Source: Catellatospora citrea (lineage in GTDB: Bacteria > Actinomycetota > Actinomycetes > Mycobacteriales > Micromonosporaceae). From it: a stretch of 64,000 bases of DNA. Below the pieces are notes generated by a model. The model had not been told where the DNA came from and searched no databases. It worked only from the letters and a program-made list of their open reading frames with translations. Positions 31,590-39,734 of this stretch are shown one piece after another. Location of the stretch: assembly GCF_003610235.1 (NCBI RefSeq), contig NZ_RAPR01000001.1, forward strand, positions 5,766,001 through 5,830,000. The letters run 5' to 3'. The stretch's first letter is position 1. Each line of letters opens with the position of its first letter. The position numbers and the translations under genes were made by a program.

Positions 31590-32078
31590 TTACGGCATCT
31601 CCACCGTCTCGGCTCGCATGATCTCCGCGAAGGCGGCCGAGAGGTAGGGGTCCAGCCGCCGGCCCGAGACCGTCAGCAGGTATGCGAGCAGCACCGGCGC
31701 ATGCCAGGCCAGCAGCCGCGCGTCGGGCCGGGGCGCCCCGTCCTCCTGCTGGTGCACGCCCAGCGCCCCGGTCAGCACCACGACCAGGGTGTCGACGTCC
31801 AGCTCGGCGGTCCACACCAGGGTTTCGCGTACGCACTGCTCCAGCACGTCCTGGATGTCCTCGCCGGCCAGCCCGTCCGGGTGCAGGTCCTCCAGCAGCG
31901 AGCGGACGACGCTGCCCAGCACCAGTCCCACGTGCTCCGAGTCGGCCGCCGCGAGCCGGTCCGCCGCCTCGCGCAGCCCCTCGGCGTCGCGCGCCCGCGC
32001 CGCGTCCACCGCGTCGACCGCCGCCTCGGCGATCCCCCGCGCCACCCCCGGCAACCCCCGCAGCTCCTGACTCAGCAC
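31590..32078 (-). CDS. Hypothetical helical protein
   Basis: 162 residues beginning with a GTG in the family-typical MLSQELRGLPGVARGIAEAA. All-alpha composition with GLREAADRLAAADSEHVGLV and DPYLSAAFAEIMRAETVE; no membrane segment. I do not recognise a domain. An upstream in-frame ATG at 32174 lies inside repeat family 2 and would add repeat-encoded residues (MKTCGLRSLRR), so it is rejected. It lies 28 bp upstream of the transporter gene and could be co-transcribed. Confidence 0.6.
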   Translation of the reverse strand: MLSQELRGLPGVARGIAEAAVDAVDAARARDAEGLREAADRLAAADSEHVGLVLGSVVRSLLEDLHPDGLAGEDIQDVLEQCVRETLVWTAELDVDTLVVVLTGALGVHQQEDGAPRPDARLLAWHAPVLLAYLLTVSGRRLDPYLSAAFAEIMRAETVEMP

Positions 32079-32121
32079 CCCCGGATACTCCCACGCCCCA
32101 CCGACCCGGCCCCACGGGCCG

Positions 32122-32180
32122 CAACTTTTAAAGACTTGCGGCCTCCGGAGTGATCGGAGGCCGCAAGTCTTCAAAAGTTG
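32122..32180. repeat. Palindromic repeat family 2, copy 2
   Basis: Arms of 26 bp with one mismatch: starts CAACTTTTAAAGACTTGCGG (32122), ends CCGCAAGTCTTCAAAAGTTG (32180), 7-nt loop, TGCCAGGGG tail. It lies after the stop of the VWA gene (32222, minus strand) and upstream of the next minus-strand gene, so it probably acts as that gene's terminator. Confidence 0.85.
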
Positions 32181-32221
32181 TGCCAGGGGAAGGGGCGGCT
32201 GGGAGGCTGCCCGCCGGTGGG

Positions 32222-33964
32222 TCAGCTGGGCTGGGTGGAGCGGAGGGAGATGGCCTTGAGGAAGATCTCGCCGATCTTGGCGGGGTCCTTGGCGGAGAAG
32301 ACGCCGCCGCCGGTCAACTTGGTGATCTTGTTGAGCGGGTCGGTGCTGACGTCGCCGATGGTCAGGATCACGACCTGGATCGGCCGAGCCGGGTCGGCGA
32401 TCTCCTTCAACTTGTTCAGCAGCGCGTCGTGCGAGATGCCGTTGGCGTCGTCGTTGTCGCCGTCGGTCATCAGCACCACGGAGTTGACGCGGCCGGGATC
32501 CCAGTCCTTCTGCACGGTCTGGTACGCGGCCAGGATCGTGTCGTAGAGGCCGGTGTCACCGGTCGGCTTGGGCTGGATGGCGGCCAGGGTCGACAGCATC
32601 TTCGTCCGGTTCGACGACAGCGGCCCGATCGGCATCAGCTGCTTGTAGTCCTTGCTGCCGTCCAGCTCGGTGGAGAAGGTCCACAGGCCGACCGCCCACG
32701 AGTCGTCGAACAGTCCCAGCCCGCGCCGTGCCGCCTCCAGGGTCACCTGGGCGCGGGTCGCGCCGCCCGCGGTGGCGACCTGCTGCAGCATCGAGCCGGA
32801 CACGTCGATCACGGCCAGCATGCGCGCCGGCAGCGTCACGGCCACCCAGGTGGACAGGATCCGCTCGACGGCGGCCGTGGTGGTGGCCGCGGTCGGCGAG
32901 GCGGCGGGCGCCGGGGCGCCCATCACCTCGGGCGCGCCGCGCGGGGTCGTCGCGCCCGCGCCGAAGCCGCCGTCCGGCCCGCGCAGGCCGATCTTGGCGA
33001 GCCGGTCGCGGAACGAGGGCGTCTGCAGCGCCTCCAGCAGGCGGGCCGCGGTGGCGTGGCGCTCCGGCTCGATGCCGGGCATGACGGCGTACGGGTAGTC
33101 CAGGGCGATCGGGGCGGGCTCCAGGTAGAGCCCGGCCAGCGGCACCGGCGGCTTCGCCGCGTTGTACGCGATGACGGCCTGCTCGGACAGCGGGGCCGCG
33201 CTCAGCCCGGAGGCGATCGCGGCGGGGTCGCCGGCGCGCGGGAAACGCGCCAGCACGTCCTGGCGCAGCGCGGAGCGGCCCGCGGCCAGGGAGCGCAGCG
33301 CGCCGGTCGTGGCGGCCTGGGCGTTGGGCGAGGCGCCCGCCGCCTGCGCCATGGCCAGCAGGCCGGACAGGCCGGCGGAGTCGCGGGTCGGCTCGACGAT
33401 GCCGACGTGCAGCTTGGTGCCGGCGGTCATCTGCTGCAGCAGCGCCGGCCAGGTCAGCTTCGCCGCCGGCCAGCCGAGGCCGGTCGCGATCGGCTCCGGC
33501 ATGGCCACCACGATCGGGCTGCGCGCGATCGAGGGCGACTCCTGGACCGCGGTGTTGGGCGCGGCGGCGCTCACCCGGGCCAGCCAGGTCGCGGAGTCCG
33601 GAATCCACACGTCGGGCACCTCGGTGCTGCCGCTGGGCTGGCCGACGCCGGTCAGCGAGAGCCCGCGCAGCGCGGCGACCGCGGCCGCGACGTCGGCGGG
33701 GTCGGCCGCCTTCACCTGCACGGCGATGCAGGCGCCGTCGACCTCGGCCTTCTGCGCGGTGAGCGCGGCGGCGGTCTCCTGCAGCGCCGGCGCCAACTCC
33801 GCGGGCGCGGCCACGGTCAGCGGCGCCTCCCCGGCGCAGCCCGGCTCGGCGAGCTGGCGATAGACGAGAAAGGCACCCGAGACGACCAGCGCGACCGCGA
33901 AGACCGCGGCAATGGCGCTGGTGACGGGGTGGAAGCGGCGTACGTTGCGATGGCGGCCCGGCAC
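32222..33964 (-). CDS. Membrane-anchored solute-binding-like plus VWA protein
   Basis: 580 residues from a GTG. A membrane anchor at about 15-37, then an extracellular periplasmic-binding-like part (40-330: LTVAAPAELAPALQETAAAL, DVWIPDSATWLARV) and a von Willebrand A domain (380-560) with the MIDAS start LAVIDVSGSM and later VVLMTDGDNDDANG. Extracellular binding-protein/VWA chimeras are frequent in actinobacteria; their ligand is unknown. Cys43 may be a disulfide partner rather than a lipid site. Terminated by repeat family 2. Confidence 0.85.
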   Translation of the reverse strand: MPGRHRNVRRFHPVTSAIAAVFAVALVVSGAFLVYRQLAEPGCAGEAPLTVAAPAELAPALQETAAALTAQKAEVDGACIAVQVKAADPADVAAAVAALRGLSLTGVGQPSGSTEVPDVWIPDSATWLARVSAAAPNTAVQESPSIARSPIVVAMPEPIATGLGWPAAKLTWPALLQQMTAGTKLHVGIVEPTRDSAGLSGLLAMAQAAGASPNAQAATTGALRSLAAGRSALRQDVLARFPRAGDPAAIASGLSAAPLSEQAVIAYNAAKPPVPLAGLYLEPAPIALDYPYAVMPGIEPERHATAARLLEALQTPSFRDRLAKIGLRGPDGGFGAGATTPRGAPEVMGAPAPAASPTAATTTAAVERILSTWVAVTLPARMLAVIDVSGSMLQQVATAGGATRAQVTLEAARRGLGLFDDSWAVGLWTFSTELDGSKDYKQLMPIGPLSSNRTKMLSTLAAIQPKPTGDTGLYDTILAAYQTVQKDWDPGRVNSVVLMTDGDNDDANGISHDALLNKLKEIADPARPIQVVILTIGDVSTDPLNKITKLTGGGVFSAKDPAKIGEIFLKAISLRSTQPS

Positions 33965-34163
33965 AAGAAGCTATGTTTCGTCAACATGAAGGCGTCTCGC
34001 CACATACGTTCGGACGAATGTTACCGGAGAGAAACATGTCACACCGGCCTTCTGTACTGCCTGATCACCGCTAACCCGGCGGAAAGATCACCCGTTACTC
34101 CTTCTGGCGGACAGGAATTCATCCCGTCCCGTCCCATTGCCCGGGACCCCAGGAGGTGCGCCG

Positions 34164-34940
34164 ATGTGGGCGTCACGACAGCGAGCTTCGACCGCGCGGC
34201 GCGAGGACGATCCCGTGCCCGGGTCGGGCGGGGTCGCCGTCGAGGAGCTCCCGTACGCCGGGGACGCGCCGCACCGCGCCCGGCACGGGGCTGACCTCGG
34301 CCCGCAGGAGGAGACGGCACTCGCCGAGTCCTACGACCGGCAGGTGCGCATCGGCCGGCGGCGGGCGTACGCCGAGCCGGACGACACCGAACCGGGCCTC
34401 GCCGAGCAGTGGGACGACGACGCCGACCGGCCCGCCGAGTCCTGGGACGGGCCGTCGGACGGCGGGTCCTGGCCGTCCGACGAGCCCGACGCGCAACGGT
34501 GGGACGGGCGGTCGCGGGACGAGGCGGGGCGGCCGGCGGGCGTCGAGCTGACCCGGGCGCGGCTGCTCAGCTTCACGCCGTACCAGCCCAAGCGGGACCG
34601 GTTGTGCACCGACACCGCGTCGCTGCTGCGGCCGCTGGTCCGGGCCGGGATCATCGACACCTGGGCCACCGATCACAGCTACCCGTCCCACCGGGCGTGG
34701 AAGCTGCTGCCCTCCCGGCTGGCGATGCCCCGGCAGCTGCCGCTGGACGGATACGTCGAACCCGACGGCGGCATCACCCTGCTCCCGCTGCCCGAGGCCT
34801 ACGACGAGCCGCCACTGTGCATGCTCGACTGGGTCATCGACTGGACGTCCGCGGGCCGCCTCGACAGCGGCTGGTGGACCACCGCCGTCCACGTCACCGC
34901 CTCCGCCGGCCTCCCACCCACCGGCACCGTCCGCCCCTGA
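34164..34940 (+). CDS. Hypothetical protein with disordered N-terminus
   Basis: 258 residues. The first 130 are Asp/Glu/Arg/Pro/Trp-rich and probably disordered (DDADRPAESWDGPSDGGSWP). The C-terminal 120 form a conserved-looking domain (LLSFTPYQPKRDRLCTDTAS, LLPSRLAMPRQLPLDGYVEP, LCMLDWVIDWTSAGRLDSGW). No family recognised. AGGAGG lies 7 nt before the ATG at 34164. Upstream about 200 bp is AT-richer and holds the divergent promoter shared with the VWA gene. Confidence 0.65.
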   Translation: MWASRQRASTARREDDPVPGSGGVAVEELPYAGDAPHRARHGADLGPQEETALAESYDRQVRIGRRRAYAEPDDTEPGLAEQWDDDADRPAESWDGPSDGGSWPSDEPDAQRWDGRSRDEAGRPAGVELTRARLLSFTPYQPKRDRLCTDTASLLRPLVRAGIIDTWATDHSYPSHRAWKLLPSRLAMPRQLPLDGYVEPDGGITLLPLPEAYDEPPLCMLDWVIDWTSAGRLDSGWWTTAVHVTASAGLPPTGTVRP

Positions 34941-34968
34941 CTCCGCCCCCCACCCGGCCCGTCGGCCG

Positions 34969-35049
34969 CCCGCGACATGATCGCCGCTTCGTGTCGGAAC
35001 CTCAGTCCAGACCCCGGGTCCTGACATGAAACAGCGATCATGTCGCGGG
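34969..35049. repeat. Long palindrome between convergent genes
   Basis: Perfect 16-bp arms CCCGCGACATGATCGC (34969-34984) and GCGATCATGTCGCGGG (35034-35049); the inner sequence continues the pairing imperfectly (CTTCGTGTC with GACATGAAA). Single copy here but the same layout as repeat family 3, with GATCATG near the ends. Sits between two convergent genes, so a bidirectional terminator is likely. Confidence 0.7.
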
Positions 35050-35078
35050 GCAGTGACCGTGGCCGGCGACCGCGGCGG

Positions 35079-35972
35079 TCAGGCGGCCGCGACCCACGCG
35101 GGTAGTGGTTCGCAGGCGTCGAGCCAGGTGGCGGGGACCGCGTCGAGGCCGGTGCGGGCGGCCACGATGCCGCCCACGATGGCGCACGTCGTGTCGATGT
35201 CACCGCCCGCCGAGGCGGTCGCCCAGAGCGCCTCGGTCAGGTCGTCGAGGTGCCGCGCGGCGCACCACACGGCGTACGGCACCGTGTCCGGCGCGGAGAT
35301 GCGCGCACCGCAGCCGACCTCGCCGGCCACCCAGGTCGGATGCCGGTCGAACGGCAGCCGGGCCACCCGGCGCAGCCCCGAGGCGACCTCGCCGTCCGGC
35401 GTGCGGGCGAGCACGCCCTGGATCAGTTCGTCGGCGGCGATCCCGGCGGTGGCCAGGGCCGCAGCCACGGCGACCGCCACCGCGCCCGCCACCGCCTCGG
35501 GGTGGGCGTGGGTGACCTCGGCCGAGGCGCGGGCCTGCGCGACGACCCGGTCAAGGTCGGCGGCGAACCAGGCGCCCAGCGGCGCGACCCGCATCGCCGC
35601 GCCGTTGCCCCACGATCCCTGGCCGCCGAACTGGCGCCCGGTGACCTCGCGCCAGTGCCCGCCCTCGTACACCGCGCGCAGCACGCCGTGCATCGACGGG
35701 CCGTAGTTGCGGTACGGGTCGGCGTCGTACGCGTTCGCGAACGCCGCCGCCAGCGCGTCCTGGTCCACCTCGCCGTGCTCGGTCAGCACGCGGAGCAGCG
35801 ACAGCGCCATCGCGGTGTCGTCGGTCCACGGCCAGGGTCCGGAGCGGGCCTGCCGCTCGGACACCAGCCACTCGAACTTGTCGGCAGGCTGGAAGAACCA
35901 GGTCTCACCGAAGGCGTCGCCCAGGGCCAGCCCGCGCAGCGAGCGCAGGGCCGCGGTGCGGTTCGGGGTCAT
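35079..35972 (-). CDS. ADP-ribosylglycohydrolase family protein
   Basis: 297 residues, all-helical DraG/ARH fold. RGLALGDAFGETWFF opens; TDDTAMALSLLRVL holds the first metal-binding Thr-Asp-Asp; GQGSWGNGAAMRVAPLGAWF and GGDIDTTCAIVGGIVAART hold the second metal site. It would cut ADP-ribose from arginine or another acceptor. GATCAT ends 6 nt upstream of the ATG (leaderless pattern). Possible partner in ADP-ribose metabolism of the macrodomain at 1.8-2.3 kb, though far away. Confidence 0.93.
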   Translation of the reverse strand: MTPNRTAALRSLRGLALGDAFGETWFFQPADKFEWLVSERQARSGPWPWTDDTAMALSLLRVLTEHGEVDQDALAAAFANAYDADPYRNYGPSMHGVLRAVYEGGHWREVTGRQFGGQGSWGNGAAMRVAPLGAWFAADLDRVVAQARASAEVTHAHPEAVAGAVAVAVAAALATAGIAADELIQGVLARTPDGEVASGLRRVARLPFDRHPTWVAGEVGCGARISAPDTVPYAVWCAARHLDDLTEALWATASAGGDIDTTCAIVGGIVAARTGLDAVPATWLDACEPLPAWVAAA

Positions 35973-36023
35973 CCCTCGATGATCTCGTGCGCCGCAATCG
36001 GATTCCGGCGACCGGCGGACCCG

Positions 36024-37430
36024 TCAGGACACCGTGCGGCGGGCTTCGTCCTGGAGGTCGCGGCGGATCCGGTCGACGGCACGGGACATGCCGAACAGCA
36101 GCAACAACGCCACGGCCGACGCGCCGGCCAGGCCGGGCAGGGTCAGCGGGAGGTCGGCGCCGTAACCGGTGGAGCTCGCGGCCTCCACGATCAGCGGTCC
36201 GAGGGCCTGCCCGGCGAGCAGCACGGTGACGAGGCCGAGCACCGCCGAACCGGCGACGTCGACCGGCGTGCCCTGGGTGGTACGCAGCACCCGGGCCAGC
36301 CCGGCGGCCAGTGCGAACCCGGTGCCGGTCGCGACGAGCACCGCTGACGCGTAACCCCAGGACGGGCCCAGCCGGTAGGCGGCGGTGCTGACCGCGATCC
36401 CCACCCCGGCGAGGCAGACACCCAGCGCGTCCGCGGGCAGCCAGCGGTCGGCGTAGGCGGTCGCGGCGACGCCGAGAGCCGCCGCGGCGACGGCCGCCAG
36501 CAGCATCACGTACGGCGCCGACGGCAGGTACAGCCCTCGTACCAGCCCCATGTGCAGCGGCGCGGCGAGCGCGAGGCAGAGCAGCGTCCAGCGGGCCAGG
36601 TCCGCGCGGCCGCGGCGGTAGGCGTACCCGGTCAGCACGAGGCCGACGGCCACCGCGACGGCGAGCATGCCGTAGCGGGCGAGGTCCTGCACGAAGTCGA
36701 TGCGCCGCTCCGAGGCGAGACCGTCGCGGCTGAGCCGCAGCGCGTCGACGGTGGCGGCGAGCGCGGCGTCGCCCGCGTACAGCACGGCGACGGCGACGGC
36801 GGTCGCGACCGCGGGCCCCCAGACACGCGCGGTGGGCGGGGTGGCGGGAACGGGGCGGGTCATCGCGGTGACCGCCGCGGCCACCACCAGCGCGAGTGCG
36901 GTCCCGGGCAGGTAGACGTCCGGGCCCAGCGCCTCGGGATCGTAGTTCCGCGGGGCGAGCAGCAGGAGGACCGGCGAGGCCAGCCCGAGGCCGGCGGCGA
37001 ACCCGCCCGCGGTGGCGAGCCGCCCGGCGAGCTGCTGCTGTCCGGCCGCGACCAGCAACCCGCCGCACATGACGCCGAGCCCCGCGGCGACGAGAGCCGT
37101 CGAGACGATGCCCTGGTCCGGCACGCCCGCGTTCGCGAACTGCAGACCCGCCAGGGTCAGCAGCACCCCCGCCGCGCTGACCGCCCAGCCGCTGAGCCGG
37201 GCGATTGCGGCGGCCGACCCGGCGGCGAGTACGGTCAGCACCGCTGCCAGCGCGATCACGCCCGGCTCGAACGCGCCGACGGCCAGCTCCCCGTTCGGGT
37301 AGCCGGCGAACAGCCGCCGCGGGACCGCGACCAGGCCCCAGCGGGCCAGCATGATCCCGACGGCGCAGGCGGCCAGTCCGGCCACGACGACGGTCGACAT
37401 AGACGTACGACGATCTGATTCCCCGTTCAT
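36024..37430 (-). CDS. Polytopic membrane protein, unknown
   Basis: 468 residues with about 12-13 hydrophobic helices, Ala/Val/Leu/Gly-rich, and short charged loops (ALRLSRDGLASERRIDFVQD between helices 6 and 7). No transport or enzyme motif stands out. Starts at ATG 37430 (MNGESDRRTSM) or 37400. It ends with a charged tail (SRAVDRIRRDLQDEARRTVS). Divergent from the alpha/beta hydrolase, convergent with nothing. Confidence 0.75.
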   Translation of the reverse strand: MNGESDRRTSMSTVVVAGLAACAVGIMLARWGLVAVPRRLFAGYPNGELAVGAFEPGVIALAAVLTVLAAGSAAAIARLSGWAVSAAGVLLTLAGLQFANAGVPDQGIVSTALVAAGLGVMCGGLLVAAGQQQLAGRLATAGGFAAGLGLASPVLLLLAPRNYDPEALGPDVYLPGTALALVVAAAVTAMTRPVPATPPTARVWGPAVATAVAVAVLYAGDAALAATVDALRLSRDGLASERRIDFVQDLARYGMLAVAVAVGLVLTGYAYRRGRADLARWTLLCLALAAPLHMGLVRGLYLPSAPYVMLLAAVAAAALGVAATAYADRWLPADALGVCLAGVGIAVSTAAYRLGPSWGYASAVLVATGTGFALAAGLARVLRTTQGTPVDVAGSAVLGLVTVLLAGQALGPLIVEAASSTGYGADLPLTLPGLAGASAVALLLLFGMSRAVDRIRRDLQDEARRTVS

Positions 37431-37546
37431 GACGGGTGATCGTGCCACAGCGCGCCGTGCCGCGCCGCCCCGTGACCCGGGCTGCGCCCGGCGCGGGGAT
37501 CGGTGGACCGGTCGTGGCGGGCCGGGCCGGGCGGCAGAATCGAGGC

Positions 37547-38440
37547 GTGGGCCTCGCGGTGACGGAGCCGGATCGGTTCGGGCAGGTGCGGCTGGCCGAC
37601 GGCCGCCGGCTGGGCTGGGCCGAATGGGGTCCGCCGGGCGGCGCGCCGGTGCTGTTCTGCCCGGGTGCGGGCACGAGCCGCCGGCTCGGGTTCGGGGCCG
37701 ACGCCGTCGACGCGTTCGGCGTACGCCTGATCTCGCTGGACCGGCCCGGCCTGGGCGCCTCCGATGCCGCGCCCGGGCGCACGCTGATCGACTGGGCCGC
37801 CGACGTCGCCGAGTTCGCCGGCCTGGCGCGGCTGCGGCGGCCCGCCGCGGTGGGTTTCTCGCAGGGGGCGCCGTTCGCGCTGGCCTGCGCCGCGGTCGGG
37901 GCGGTGAGCGCGGTCGCGGTGGTGTCCGGCACCGACGAGCTGGCCCGGCCGCAGGTGACCGCGGCGCTGCCGGAACAGGTGCGCTGGCTGGTGGGCGCGG
38001 CCGCCGACGACCCCGACGAGGCCGAGGCACACTTCGCCCAGCTCGACGCCGAGCGGCTGCTGCACATGGTGACCGCCACGTGCGGCCCGTCCGATCGCGA
38101 GGTGTACGAGGAGGCGGCGTTCGCGGCGCAGTTCCGCCGGGCCCTGGTGGAGGGCTTCGCGCAGGGGTCGGCCGGGTACGCCCGGGACACGCTGCTGTCG
38201 ATGACGCCGTGGCCGTTCGACCCGGCCGCGATCCGGGTCCCGGTCGAGTTCTGGTACGGGGCGCTGGACACCAGCCCGGTCCACTCGCCCGACTTCGGGG
38301 AGGTGCTGGCCGCCCGGATCCCGCACGCGCGGCGCCACCTGCTCGCCCAGTCCGGTGGGGCGCTGCTGTGGACGCAGAGCGAGCGCATCCTCGTGTCGCT
38401 GCTGCGCCTGGCCGGCGTGCTGGCGTCACCGGACTTCTGA
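37547..38440 (+). CDS. Alpha/beta hydrolase
   Basis: 297 residues. VLFCPGAGTSRRLGFG is the oxyanion-hole region, ISLDRPGLGASD the next loop, and VGFSQGAPFALACA holds the nucleophile Ser elbow (G-x-S-x-G). A C-terminal part with RIPHARRHLLAQSGGALLW carries the catalytic His region, although the usual His is replaced around GGA, so the triad His may be one of the preceding HARRH. Start GTG 37547 chosen from CAGAAT ending 6 nt upstream. Substrate unknown. Confidence 0.88.
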   Translation: MGLAVTEPDRFGQVRLADGRRLGWAEWGPPGGAPVLFCPGAGTSRRLGFGADAVDAFGVRLISLDRPGLGASDAAPGRTLIDWAADVAEFAGLARLRRPAAVGFSQGAPFALACAAVGAVSAVAVVSGTDELARPQVTAALPEQVRWLVGAAADDPDEAEAHFAQLDAERLLHMVTATCGPSDREVYEEAAFAAQFRRALVEGFAQGSAGYARDTLLSMTPWPFDPAAIRVPVEFWYGALDTSPVHSPDFGEVLAARIPHARRHLLAQSGGALLWTQSERILVSLLRLAGVLASPDF

Positions 38441-38526
38441 CCGGCGTCCCCGGATCCGGGCCGCCACCGGGCGGGATCGGGCGGGCCGGGTTCCTTGCCG
38501 CCGGGGTGAGGGGTGATGCTGGTCGG

Positions 38527-39633
38527 GTGGACATGACCCTGAACGACGTCAGCCGCCCCGGCCGCCTGGCCGAGCCGGACGAGGGCATCAGCGCCGAGGA
38601 GCTGGCGCTGGCCGCCCGCAACCACGGCATGCCGCTGGAGGCGCTGCGCTACGACGTGACCCCGGCCGGGCTGCACTACCTGCTGATCCATTACGACATC
38701 CCGTACGCCGAGGAGGGGTCCTGGCAGATCGCCGTCGGTGGGCTGGTCGACCGGCCGGTGACGCTGGACCCGGCGGCGCTGCGGGCGATGCCGGCGCGCA
38801 CGGTGCGGGTCACCATGGAGTGCGCGGGCAACGGCCGGGCCCGGCTGCTGCCCCGCCCGGTCAGCCAGCCATGGCTGGTGGAGGCGGTCGGCACCGCGGA
38901 GTGGACCGGCGTGCCGCTGCGCGACGTGCTGGCGGCGGCCGGGGTGGACCCGTCCGCGGTCGAGGTGGTGTTCACCGGCGCGGATCACGGGGTCGAGCGC
39001 GGGATCGAGCAGGACTACCAGCGCAGCCTGCCGGTGGCGGAGGCGCTCGGCGAGGACGTGCTGCTGGCGTACGAGATGAACGGCTCGCCGCTGCTGCCGC
39101 AGCACGGTTTCCCGGTGCGCCTGGTGGTGCCCGGCTGGTACGGCATGGCTCATGTGAAGTGGCTGCGCGAGATCACGCTGGTCGACCGGCCGTTCGAGGG
39201 CTTCCAGCAGGCCGTGGCCTACCGGGTGCGCCGCGACGCCGCGGACCCGGGCGTGCCGGTGACCCGGATCGCGCCGCGGGCGCTGCTGGCCCCGCCCGGT
39301 TTCCCCGACTTCATGTCCCGCACCCGGGTGGTACGCCCCGGACCGGTGCTGGTGCAGGGGCGGGCCTGGTCCGGCCGGGCCCCGGTGACCTCGGTGGAGG
39401 TCAGCGTGGACGGCGGCGAGACCTGGTCGGCGGCCGAGCTGGAGCCGGACAACGGGCACCGGTGGGCGTGGCGGCGCTTCACGTACGCCTGGGACGCGGT
39501 GCCGGGCCGGCATCTGCTGACCGCCCGCGCCGTCGACGCGCTGGGCGGGGTGCAGCCGGTAGAGCAGGCCTGGAACCGCGGCGGCTTCGCGAACAACGCG
39601 GTGCAGCAGGTCCCGGTGGCCTGCCTGGACTAG
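38527..39633 (+). CDS. Sulfite-oxidase-type molybdoenzyme
   Basis: 368 residues. A Mo-molybdopterin domain with Cys99 in VRVTMECAGNGRARLLP (the Mo ligand), HGVERGIEQDYQRSLPV and LPQHGFPVRLVVPGWYGMAH; a C-terminal Mo-co dimerisation domain (VSVDGGETWSAAELE ... RFTYAWDA). No Tat signal or haem domain, so cytoplasmic and of the SorA/YedY-like plant-type plan without its partner. Oxidises sulfite or a related S/N-oxide; not certain. GTG at 38527 chosen because GATGCT ends 6 nt upstream. Confidence 0.9.
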   Translation: MDMTLNDVSRPGRLAEPDEGISAEELALAARNHGMPLEALRYDVTPAGLHYLLIHYDIPYAEEGSWQIAVGGLVDRPVTLDPAALRAMPARTVRVTMECAGNGRARLLPRPVSQPWLVEAVGTAEWTGVPLRDVLAAAGVDPSAVEVVFTGADHGVERGIEQDYQRSLPVAEALGEDVLLAYEMNGSPLLPQHGFPVRLVVPGWYGMAHVKWLREITLVDRPFEGFQQAVAYRVRRDAADPGVPVTRIAPRALLAPPGFPDFMSRTRVVRPGPVLVQGRAWSGRAPVTSVEVSVDGGETWSAAELEPDNGHRWAWRRFTYAWDAVPGRHLLTARAVDALGGVQPVEQAWNRGGFANNAVQQVPVACLD

Positions 39634-39680
39634 TCCTCACGGCTGCTGGACCAGCCGCCGCAGGTCACACGTGGTCGACC

Positions 39681-39734
39681 GTTAAGAAGGGCACCTTCTA
39701 CAACGCATAGCGATGTGAAGGTGCCCTTCCTTTC
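39681..39734. repeat. Palindromic intergenic repeat family 1, copy 3
   Basis: GTTAAGAAGGGCACCTTCTA, CAACGCATAGCGATG, AAGGTGCCCTTCCTTTC: same orientation as copy 1. It lies between the SUOX gene (stop 39633) and the MMPL gene, whose stop at 39733 abuts its end. The centre has diverged more than in the other copies. Confidence 0.85.

Noticed and set aside
32078..32174. Longer N-terminus (MKTCGLRSLRR...) for the 31590-32078 gene
   Set aside because: The extra codons lie inside repeat family 2, whose sequence is conserved as a palindrome and not as protein.
35905..39513. A 1200-codon minus-strand frame spanning the ADP-ribosylglycohydrolase to SUOX region
   Set aside because: It crosses several well-identified genes in other frames and is Arg/Pro/Gly-rich noise.
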